DNA from: Verpa conica
Taxonomy: Eukaryota; Ascomycota; Pezizomycetes; Pezizales; Morchellaceae
Reading direction: 5' to 3'
DNA length: 64,000 nt
Assembly (NCBI GenBank): GCA_033030425.1
Contig: JAUFSD010000016.1
Span: 372,001 to 436,000 of the forward strand
Below are positions 50,901 through 60,146 of this stretch, piece after piece. Position 1 is the stretch's first letter. Each line of letters opens with the position of its first letter. The notes under the pieces were generated by a model, which saw only the letters and a program-made list of their open reading frames with translations, ran no database searches and had not been told where the DNA came from. A program made the translations under genes and the position numbers.

Positions 50901-52096
50901 GAGCAAGGAGATCAAAATTACCAAGCTAGTGTGCGTAAATCTAAACCTGGAAGGCAACTTCTTATTTACTGAAACTTAGGACTCGGAGATATTCTACCAT
51001 CTGACTTAATTTCCTCTCTCCCTCTCTTATAATGATATCAAGGAAAAGTCCAAGAGTTATAATCATAGCCCATCACTCGCTCTTATGATCTATCGACGAC
51101 AAGGTTTATCCCTGTGGCTATAGCAACTATGTAGCCCTGTAGTAAAATAATTAATAGTTAGATCTTAGGAGTGTACTACGTGCACATGTAGTATATTAAA
51201 TCGTCTACGGGACAATACTAATTTCAAAACCTATATGTATAATGTACCTCTCTTCTTAAGTATTTATATACTTATAGCTGAGTACTAAATAGTTGCCTCA
51301 CCGTGTTCACGGAAAGATGCCTTTATTAGGTCACCTATTTTATATCCATGCTCACGGGAGTCTTTAACGGTTAGAGCATATGTAGTTTTAGTCCTGGCAT
51401 CATTGCCGATCACTCGGCATTAAGCTTTCTTTATGCATAATTCTTTCAGGGTAAACCATGCTAATCTAGAACCCTATAAGCGACCCCAATTAGGACCCCA
51501 CAATGCCTTGGAAGTGAATAATCCGGTGGAGGGGGGGGGGAGGACACGTTTCTAAAAATAGCTCTACTGACCGGTAGATATGTGGCGTCACTACCGAACT
51601 TAACAGCTCACATATTCATTGTATTGCAATCCTTCTAGAATACCAGCAAAAAAACCTTCTAGTAACATAGGATTGAACTCCAAGACAGTACATAAAATAC
51701 AATACACCTTACATGCCGTACCAAACTCCGAAAGATGTTAAACAGAACCCTTCCCCCTTATATAAACGCCATTGATAAAAAAGGAAATATATAAACTACC
51801 CCCTGCCGGGAGGGATTACTAGCTTTCGCCTAAAGTGTTTGCCGGGCCTATACCGGTGAGGTCTTTTACCACCGGGAGAGGGGGGGGGAGTTGTTTCCTC
51901 CCCCCCTGCCACATTCCAGAATAACGCGATACGAGAAAACCTTATTCTTGATTTCTTGTAATCTTCGAGTTTCAACCCAAAGATCATACTAGAATATCAT
52001 TTATCACCGTATTCAGCGGTCCTGCAAACCCGTCATGCTCGTGGAGCTTATGTAAATTCCTATCATAAGGATTAGTAATCATCTAACAAGCTTTTT
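47928..52096. other. Gene-free, partly degenerate stretch
   Basis: There is no supportable gene in 4.2 kb. The first kilobase is probably the 3' flank of the arrestin-like gene. A perfect 8-bp stem with a 5-nt loop lies at 49084-49104. From about 49800 on the DNA is AT-rich with stops in all frames and looks like mutated transposon sequence. It includes a possible tRNA-derived element (about 50600-50760) and a G-run at 51531. Confidence 0.45.
50600..50760 (+). repeat. Possible tRNA-derived SINE-like element
   Basis: An A-box-like TAGCGGTAACC (about 50615) and a B-box-like GTTCGAACCC (50657-50666) are spaced about 43 bases apart, as in pol III internal promoters. A GCCTGAC...GTTAGGC stem lies between them. 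Downstream is a C-run/G-run hairpin (CCCCCC-ACC-GGGGGGG), and the stretch ends in T-rich sequence. It does not fold into a proper tRNA cloverleaf, so it is not called as a tRNA. Confidence 0.35.
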
Positions 52097-52315
52097 TTAT
52101 TTAGAGGATACTAACTCATCAGCCTCCACCAGTGGATCCTCTCTGATTCTTAGAACCTCTCGTCTGTGGCGAATGTACCGCTCGGCGTGCTGCTCTCGGA
52201 GCACCGCCACTCGTTTATGTAAGGACTTGTGTGGGGCAGCTGTAACTAGTGAAGCGAGCATAGCTGTTGCTAGGATGGCAAAGAGGACGACGATAACGAG
52301 GGCTCGGGAGAACAT
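52097..52315 (-). CDS. Small predicted secreted protein, 72 aa
   Basis: This single open frame codes for MFSRALVIVV followed by a hydrophobic stretch and ASLVTAA-PHK, a good signal peptide with cleavage near residue 25. The mature part is about 47 residues, very basic and charged (HKRV, HRREVL, ...), ending EADELVSSK. An in-frame ATG 11 codons upstream (52348) would put MTKKKKDLH in front and spoil the signal peptide, so the inner ATG is preferred. Lys-Arg and Arg-Arg pairs could be processed by Kex2. There is no cysteine. I do not recognise a family; small secreted proteins like this may be effectors or peptide precursors. It is divergent from the large repeat-protein gene 1.5 kb away. An additional exon cannot be excluded. 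Confidence 0.5.
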   Translation of the reverse strand: MFSRALVIVVLFAILATAMLASLVTAAPHKSLHKRVAVLREQHAERYIRHRREVLRIREDPLVEADELVSSK

Positions 52316-52348
52316 GGCTAGGTGTAAGTCTTTTTTTTTTTTCGTCAA

Positions 52349-53811
52349 TGAGATTTTTCCGAGAGAGGGTAGGAAAGATAAGACCGAGATCGACTCTAGG
52401 CTTAGGCGACTGGACTAAGGACTGAAAGGGAAAAAAAGGAAAAAAAATCGCAATTGCAAAGTTGCAAGAGATGTAGAAGTATTCTTTAAAAAAGAGAGAT
52501 ACATTCGTCTTTAAACTTTGAAAGTTCTTCAGAGCTAAAAACATTCTCTGCATCGAAAGCACAAAACAGCCCCTGGTGCTCGGCAACAATGTATCTCCTT
52601 GTAACACCCGGTGAAAACTCAGCCATCTGGCGGGTGGGAACTCTTATGGCACGTAAACTTTCGGCATTGTTTAGGAACCGGTAGTAAATCCCGTGTTACC
52701 CATAGAAGTTAATTTAAAATTTGAGAAGATATGGGTTGGATAATACCTTGTATGTAGGACGTCGTGGCTATTTGATATTTAAAGGTGTTTCAGTGTAGAA
52801 CATATTTCAGCTTCTCTAGCCCAATTGTGTAAATTCACGTAATGAGGAGACTGTAACTCGAAGATAGTTGCTAGAGGTTGCTTGGGCCACAGTGTGGCGT
52901 TTCAAGCCACTTCTATTTATGCACTTCCACCCTTGTATCCAAACCTAACCTCAACCTCAATTCTTCAGCGCAACACGAACAGCGATACCGATACCTACAT
53001 GTGCAATGTAGAGCTTATGCCAAATAATAACTTATTAGTCAGTTGTCTCCGATATAGAGTACATACTACAGGTGAATATGTCTCGCTAAATAAAGCCCTA
53101 GAAATAAGGATCTATTTCTGGAATGTGTGGCTTATCGAATCATCTCACCGAAGCAGGGCTGGACACCCACAACCACCTTCACATCTCGTCGTGCCGCCGA
53201 ACAGCATGTTATTCCGTTCAACGGAAGATTTATTCCACGCAAGAATAGGAAAAATTGTCTGTCGGTCATGGTCGGACTACTCTTATTCATTAATCTAGCG
53301 AAACCAAAGCACTCCACAGGGTCTCTCCGTTGCGGCGCCGCTTTACCGTGGGGAATCTGATACCTGTCATGATTAGTAAAATGCCCAAGCCACCAGCTAC
53401 TACTACACACCGTGCGGTAGCTTGGCCCTGGCCTCATTCTTTACCATGCAAAAATCAAAGTCATCATTCCTAAAAAGAAAAAATCCGAGTCTTCGACCGG
53501 ATATGACTATATTGGGCTCACCGACATTGGTCGTTGAGGGTAGATATAAGGTCTTGTAGATTCGCGCCATTATCTTTTCCCTTTCCCTATCACTCTCACA
53601 GATCAAGTCACTCCTTTCGGCTTCTCTAGTAGAAAGCCTTTCATTCCTTTTTTTTCCCTTCTCCTCAAAGAACCTGGTGTTCTTCATTTCATACACTCCT
53701 TTGATTCCATTCTTTACCTATCCGAGCTGATCTCGGACTTCCTTTCCTTTTTGATATATAACATTTTTGCCCTTACGATCTTTAAGTTTTTTATTTGGAG
53801 GTTCAGTCATA
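52349..53811. other. Divergent intergenic region before the repeat-protein gene
   Basis: No firm gene. The 138-codon open frame at 52882-53298 starts at TTG and has no motif. The last bases contain a TATATAA at 53755-53761, 51 nt before the ATG at 53812. Confidence 0.45.
53755..53761 (+). promoter_or_regulatory. TATA element of the repeat-protein gene
   Basis: TATATAA lies 51 nt upstream of the predicted ATG. It is preceded by a pyrimidine-rich stretch (CTTCCTTTCCTTTTT), as in many strongly expressed fungal promoters. Confidence 0.5.
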
Positions 53812-56800
53812 ATGCGCCAATATCTCGTTTCAGGAGTTTTCCTGCTACTCGCAGCTTCATCAAGTAACGCCCTTCCTGCAAACTTAGAAGTCCGTTCAAA
53901 TCTAGCAATCCGACAAAATTCACAAGTTTTTACTACCTCAGGTAGTATCGTCCCAAGAGATGCTGCCCCTGCGGATGGGTATACTGAGAACCCCGACGAA
54001 TATCAAGCCCGTTCTACAAATGGCATCGGCCGAAGAGATTCTGCCCCTGGGGATGAGTATGCTGGGAGCTCTGACGAATATGTTCTTTCATCCGTAGGCA
54101 CGGATGCCCCCGCCGACGAATATGTTGGAGAAGCCCCTGCCGACGAGTATGTTGAAGCTCCTTCCGACGAGTATGTTGAAGCCCCCGCCGACGAGTATAC
54201 TGGAGAAGCCCCCGCCGATGAGTATGTTGGAGAGGCACCTGCAGACGAATATGTTGGAGAGGCCCCCGCCGATGAGTATGTTGGAGAGGCTCCCGCAGAC
54301 GAATATGTTGGAGAGGCTCCCGCAGATGAGTCTGTTGAAGCCCCTGCAGATGAGTATGTTGAAGCTCCCGCCGATGAGTATGTTGGAGAGGCTCCCGCAG
54401 ACGAATACGTTGGAGAAGCCCCAGCCGACGAGTATGTTGGGGAAGCTCCTGCCGATGAATATGTTGGAGAAGCTCCTGCCGACGAGTCCGTTGAAGCCCC
54501 GGCTGATGAGTATGTCGACGCTTCTTCTGCCCCTGCTGATGAGTTCGTTGGTGAGGCCCCTGCCGACGAATATGTTGGAGAAGCTCCCGCCGATGAATAC
54601 GTTGGAGAGGCGCCTGCCGACGAATATGTTGGAGAAGCACCTGCCGATGAATATGTTGGAGAAGCCCCCGCCGACGAGTCTGTTGAAGCACCTGCCGACG
54701 AGTATACTGGAGAAGCCCCCGCTGATGAATACGTTGGAGAGGCGCCTGCCGACGAATATGTTGGAGAAGCCCCCGCCGACGAGTCTGTTGAAGCACCTGC
54801 CGACGAGTATACTGGAGAAGCCCCCGCAGATGAGTATGTTGGAGAAGCACCTGCCGACGAATATGTTGGAGAAGCCCCCGCCGACGAGTCTGTTGAAGCA
54901 CCTGCCGACGAGTATGTTGGAGAGGCTCCCGCCGACGAATATGTTGGTGAAGCCCCCGCCGATGAATATGTTGGAGAGGCCCCCGCCGACGAATCTACTG
55001 GTGAAGCTCCTGCCGACGAATATATTGGTGAAGCTCCTGCCGACGAATATGTTGGAGAGGCCCCCGCCGACGAGTCTACTGGTGAAGCACCTGCCGACGA
55101 ATATGTTGGAGAAGCTCCCGCCGATGAATACGTTGGAGAGGCGCCTGCCGACGAGTATATTGGAGAAGCCCCTGCCGATGAATATGTTGGAGAAGCTCCT
55201 GCCGATGAGTCTGCTGGTGAGGCCCCCGCCGATGAATATGTTGAAGTTTCTGCCCCGGCCGATGAGTATGTCGGAGAAGCCCCTGCCGACGAATCTGCTG
55301 GTGAAGCCCCTGCCGATGAGTATGTCGAAGTCTCTGCCCCGGCCGATGAGTCTGTTGGTGAAGCTCCTGCCGACGAATATGTTGAAGCTCCTGCCGACGA
55401 ATCTGCTGGTGAGGCCCCCGCCGATGAGTATGTCGAAGTATCTGCTCCGGCCGATGAATCTGTTGGTGAAGCCCCCGCCGATGAATATGTTGAAGCTCCA
55501 GCGGATGAATATGTCGAGGCCCCCGCCGATGAATATGTCGAGGCCCCAGCCGATGAATATGTCGAGGCCCCAGCCGATGAATATGTCGATTCTCCCGCCG
55601 ACGAATCTGCTGGTGAGGCCCCCGCCGATGAGTATGTCGAAGTCTCTGCCCCGGCCGATGAATCTGTTGGTGAAGCTCCTGCCGACGAATATGTTGAAGC
55701 TCCTGCCGACGAATATGTTGAAGCTCCTGCCGATGAGTCCGTTGAGGTTGATGATGCTCCCGCCGATGAAGATACTCCTATTTCAAGCGATATCCCCGAT
55801 GGTGACGCTGTCCCATCTGATGAGAGTACCACCACTACTGATGACGCTCCCGCTGATGAAGAGGTGGACAACAGTGATGCCCCCGGTGATGAGGAAGTTG
55901 AAGTAACTGACGAAGCTCCTGGTGACGAGGGAACGAGCGGTTCTACAGATGAGGAAGAGGAGGAGGAAGAAGGGAATGACGAAGTTGCTGATGAGATTGG
56001 CGAGATTCCTGGAGAAGACCAAGCAGCTCCCACCAAGATCACATCCTCTTCCACTTTCAAGTCTACTGATGCACCTGGCGACGAGGAGGTCCCTACCGAC
56101 GAAGAGGCACCTGCGGACGAAGAGACCACAACCGATGATAATGAATCCGCTGATCCTGGAGATGAGGAAGCTGGATTAGAGGAAGAGGAAGAAGAGGAGG
56201 ACCCAACAGCCGATATTGGTGATGAGATTGCCGAAATAGACGACCAGGAGTTGGCTGCTCACACAAAGACCTCCAGCGCCAGTCCTCCTGCAGCAACTGA
56301 CGCCCCGGCTGATGAAGAAGTCAAGACTGATGATGATGAATACACCCCTGGTAGTACTGAGGATGAATTGGTATTTGATGAGGATGAGGATGAGGATGAC
56401 CTTGCCGACGAACTGAACAAGAGGAAGTAAGTATTCAAAACACCCTACCCCCATGTATCAATCCACAACCTTCCAGATAACTAACAAAAATCCAAACTTG
56501 TAGTGTCAAGAGATCGCTCTTTGGTAAACCTTCAAGAAAGCCCACCACACCAAGAATTCTTGGACGCCCAAAGAGTCCTATGGTCCAACAGCCACGCTTT
56601 GGGGGTCTTTTCGGGCGCCCAAGAAATCCTATTAGGCCTATGACTCCTCCACAACAGTCACGCCCAGGCATTTTCGGATGGCTTAGGAACAAGAACCCAT
56701 TGAGGGGCAGCAGCAGCCGTGTCGACCCAACAAGATTCCCTAAAGGTGCTACACTCCCCAGTGACACACCCAGCCCCCGGGAGGGTCTCATGGGCAAGAG

Positions 56801-56822
56801 GGCTGTTCCTTTCTATGCTTAA
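53812..56822 (+). CDS. Large secreted acidic tandem-repeat protein (APADEYVGE repeats), basic KR-containing tail
   Basis: Predicted exons are 53812-56426 and 56504-56822 (978 codons, 977 aa). The start MRQYLVSGVFLLLAASSSNA is a clear signal peptide. A short N-terminal region contains GIGRR. Residues about 99-645 are some 60 tandem units of 8-10 residues, mostly APADEYVGE, with variants APADEYVE, APADESVE, APADEYTGE, APADESAGE and APADEYVEVS. To residue about 870 follows a less regular acidic part with long Glu/Asp runs and PGDEE/PADEE motifs. Exon 2 encodes an entirely different, basic tail of about 105 residues (NKRNVKRSLFGKPSRKP, RFGGLFGRPRNP, GIFGWLRNK) ending in GKRAVPFYA. KR pairs there suit Kex2 cleavage, which could free the tail and a final hexapeptide. 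There is no cysteine, no catalytic domain and no GPI signal. I know no described family with this layout; a cell-surface or extracellular matrix role is only inference. Confidence 0.85.
54100..55755 (+). repeat. 24/27-bp coding minisatellite within the repeat-protein gene
   Basis: About 60 in-frame units of 24, 27 or 30 bp encode the APADE(Y/S) repeats. Units differ mainly at third codon positions (GCC/GCT/GCA, GAC/GAT, GAA/GAG). Higher-order duplication is visible: a block of four units (SVE, YTGE, YVGE, YVGE; 105 bp) recurs around 54670-54900, and another (SAGE, YVEVS, SVGE, YVE; 108 bp) recurs around 55280-55720. Confidence 0.9.
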
Positions 56823-57982
56823 AGCGGTCTCCTTCTTTCTTTTATTTCTTTTGTATTAGTGGGTTTTTAGGGTAGCGAGTTTTTTCCTGTTTTCTTCTCT
56901 TTTTTTTATGGGCTATTGATATTAAGTGGGGGTGTGAGTTAGAGGGGTGATGAAAAAAACCAGAGAATGTTTTGTTTTGGGAGAGAAAGTATTTTATATA
57001 TGAATTTTCTAACTTGTTATATGAGAGATCTCTGGACCTGTTTTCCTCCCCCTACCCCCCCTTTTTTACTTCGCCCTGGTCTTTGTGTTTTGTTTATGTT
57101 TGGGGATCTCTTTTTCATTTTTGTTTTGTGGGGTTCATATAGCATTTTGTTCTGGCTTTTTTTTTTCATGCATGGGAGATGACTCCAAAAAAGCTCCCGT
57201 TTTTTTTATATAGATGAAGTTATAAAAGAAAAAACACAGTTTTTTGGTCAATATACTTATGCTCGAGTGAGTTTATATGGTAGAGTGATGGTTTATGATT
57301 CTTAGATTGATCATTGGCTTTCTTTTGCCAACAAAGTCACTCTCAACGTCTTAGTACCCCGCACTCTTATTTTAGTATACTCGCTTCGTAAACCCCGAGC
57401 CGCGCTTGCAGCTGGTGACGCTAGAAAAACTCCGAGATCTGTGTTTTTAGAGATATGTAGTGCAGGTCTCACAGTCTGCAGGGCAGTTTCGTAGAGTTGA
57501 TAGTCCCGTCCACACTTATGTATCACAAGGCAAACACAAACATTAGAACACCAAACAAACAAAAATATCAACGGTATATTTATATTGAATCGATTCTCTC
57601 GATAAAAGCAACTACCCAACAACCAACAAGACCCCAAGATATCAATCCGCTAAAAAAAAAAAAAAAAGGTAAAAAAATACGAGTAGAGAAAGTCATAATC
57701 TACAAAAGAAAACGTAAAAGAACGGTAACAATAAACGCCCCACCCCATATCAAAACAGCACCTAAAAGAAAACCTCCTCATAAAATCACTCAGCCAATTG
57801 TAATTTGGGCCAATCTCATGTATCATAACAAGTGACCAAAACAATAACAATCAACAAAGTGAGAGAGGGAGGGGCAAAAAACAAACAGATATAAAAATAC
57901 CGCCGGTCCGTCATAAGTGATTACACCCAATACCCTTCCTACGGCCGTAAGAAAATTCCACTACTAAAGAAACTTCACCCCA
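56823..57982. other. Convergent intergenic region
   Basis: 3' ends of the repeat-protein gene (+) and the nuclear-protein gene (-) meet here. It is T-rich after 56823 and A-rich after 57640, as expected for 3' untranslated regions on the two strands. I see no gene. Confidence 0.5.
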
Positions 57983-60146
57983 CTATTTCCACATCCCCTT
58001 CCTCCCCAACCAGTCTCCCTCACCCGCAACCTTCTTCTTAGGCGTCGCAAGAAAGTTAAGTCTTTTCCTACGATTATTCGCCTTTGCCACGGCCTCTGCC
58101 AAAGACTTGTCATTCTTCGCTGGGGCCTTAGCTGGTGTTTCTTCAGCACCAGAGGATGTATCGAAACGGAGTTTTTTGCGAGCCGGAGGGGATTGTGCCT
58201 TCTGTGCAGGAGATGAGGAAAATTCCTTAGGGGTCTGTCCACCCATTTTTACATCCTCACTCTCTTCCGCAATCTTGTCCTCGACTCCATCTCTATCGTC
58301 GATTCGGTGCTCCTCTTCACATTTCCTCTTTCTCCCCTTCCCGGCGTTAACTGGTGTTCCGGCATTCCATTCCATTTTTCCTGCCCCTTCCGCAAATGGA
58401 TCCTCGACACCCACCGGGTCGTTCTCAGAAACTTTTGGAGTCCCCATCCTACTCTCAAACTTCATCATCTCCGCTACTCCGCCCGCCGCTGCTGCAGCCT
58501 TCTTTTCATGAATTTCACTCAACGCATTGAACCCAAGTCCTGATGGGCCACGACGAGAGCGGAAGGTGAAGCCTCCTACTGTAGTTGGCTCCGGCCGACC
58601 AGCTGCAGGCTTAGCAGGTGTAGAGGCTTCTGCAAAGTTGATCATTGTGTTTAGTTTACTCGCACCAATCGTAGCTGGTGGATTGCGGGCATTGCGGAGA
58701 CTCGATACACGGCCAGGTGTAGCAGGAATCTTAGACGGAGCAGCAGAACCGGGAGTAGAGAGGGTAGTTGATGGGGTGAGATTAAGTGGTGGGACTCGGC
58801 TCAAGTATGCATTCTTAACAACCGGGGGCTTTAGACCGAAGCCACGACCCAGAGCGCCACCGACTGTAGCGGGTGCAGCGGTTCTAAAGGCAGGCCTTTT
58901 CATTGGAGTACTAGCCACTCCCGCCCCAGCAAATCTTGCAGCCTTGGTTGCCTTCCGTTCTAGCATCACTGCGCTGGTGTCGAGACGCTGTCGCTTAACC
59001 GGGCTGCGATCCTCCTCGCGACTAGAGTCAATATCGGCATCGGGTCTACGTTTTTGCGGGGACGGAGAAGATGGCGGTTCACGGTCACCAAGGATTGCTT
59101 GAGACTTGGCACGCTTAAGATTCTTCAGTCCCATCTCGGGAGTTTGAACAAGCGCATTCTTTGGTGTGATCTCTGGCACAACCGACTTGGGTGCAGAGGG
59201 CGTAGTAGATGGGGTTGTTGAGCGTTTCGCTGCGTAATGGTTTGCGATACTATCCATTTTCGCGAATTGTTCACGGTGAATATCGCTGAATCGCTTCTTA
59301 CGTTTTGGGCGAGGCTCTGTCTGAGACCCTCTTGGGGTCTGATCAGGGTCGGAATCTTCCTTCTTTTCAGGAGTCTCCGCCGCTGCGGGAGTATCGGGGG
59401 CAGGAGAAGGGGCAGATCTCTTCCCCGTGAGCCCATCCATGATTTTTTTCCCAGTCATCACAAGCCCACTCCTAAACCCAAACCCACCCTTTCCCTCTGG
59501 AACCTGAAAGCCAGCCTTGACGGGTGTCATGGGATCAGTTTTGCTCCTGGTTGAAAAAGTCCCAACCTTTCTCCCGGTTGTCGCAGCCGCACTTGCAACT
59601 TTTGATTTTGACATTGTTGGTGTCTTTAGTCCGTTGTTTAGTACCTGTTCAAGCGACAGATATGATCTCTCTGCAGATGGAGAACTTGATGGTGATAAAG
59701 GGGTCTTTGGGGATGAGCGTCCGAGGAATGAGTCAAGATGAATAGGTGAATTGCGCGCGTCAGGGGCACACTGCTCGATTATTGCGTTGAGTTTTGTTGA
59801 CTGTTCGGTGATTCTGGAGAAGGTGGGTTGCTGTTGGTGGCAATAGATAGGGGAATTAGAATGGATCAGGCAAGTAGGAGGGAAGAGAAGGGGGGAGAAG
59901 GGAAGCGACGGGTTGCCTGCCGGAGAAACGAGCGAGACAAAACGCACAGAGGGAGCAGGGGGGGCGTAGAGAGAGGGAAGAGAGGAAACAGTCAGGAGGA
60001 GGGAAGGGGGAAGAAGAAAAGAAATAAAAAAGAGGGAGGAGAGGGAAGAAAAAAACACTCACAGTGATCTGAACGCCCCATGCCGAATCAAGAGCGGGAA
60101 CCGTGCGAGGTCTCGAACCAACCGTAGCAGACCGAAGACGAGCCAT
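57983..60146 (-). CDS. Probable nuclear, SP/TP-rich basic protein of unknown function
   Basis: Predicted exons in coding order are 60146-60063 and 59830-57983 (644 codons, 643 aa), with a 232-nt intron. The start MARLRSATVGSRPRTVPALDSAW is followed by FSRITEQSTKLNAI. Many TP and SP sites flanked by basic residues look like CDK sites. The block KRKKRFSDIHREQFAKMDSIANH resembles a short conserved motif in fungal microtubule- or chromatin-associated proteins, but I cannot name the family. Basic clusters (PKRKKR, SPVKRQR, RKRK, NNRRKR) suggest nuclear import, and the C-terminus ends NFLATPKKKV...GMWK. There are no catalytic domains; most of the chain is likely disordered. The alternative upstream part of the open frame (59831-60058) is intron. 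A cell-cycle or chromatin role is plausible from the CDK-like sites, but unproven. Confidence 0.82.

Noticed and set aside
52882..53298. 138-codon open frame on the plus strand
   Set aside because: Starts at TTG, has no motif and overlaps open frames on the other strand.
54104..55906. 600-codon open frame on the plus strand, PPPTNMLEK-like repeats
   Set aside because: Shadow frame of the same repeats. The other plus frame has a signal peptide, ends at a good splice donor and continues into exon 2.
54003..56129. 708-codon open frame on the minus strand, SAGASPTYS-like repeats
   Set aside because: It is the reverse complement of the repeat-protein exon. The tandem units contain no stop in this frame, so the long frame is a by-product; it has no signal peptide, start context or domain.
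53812..56822. Dikaritin-type RiPP precursor (ustiloxin-like)
   Set aside because: Those precursors have dibasic sites between every repeat and neighbouring UstYa-type genes with HxxHC motifs. Here the repeats contain no dibasic pair and no such gene is nearby.
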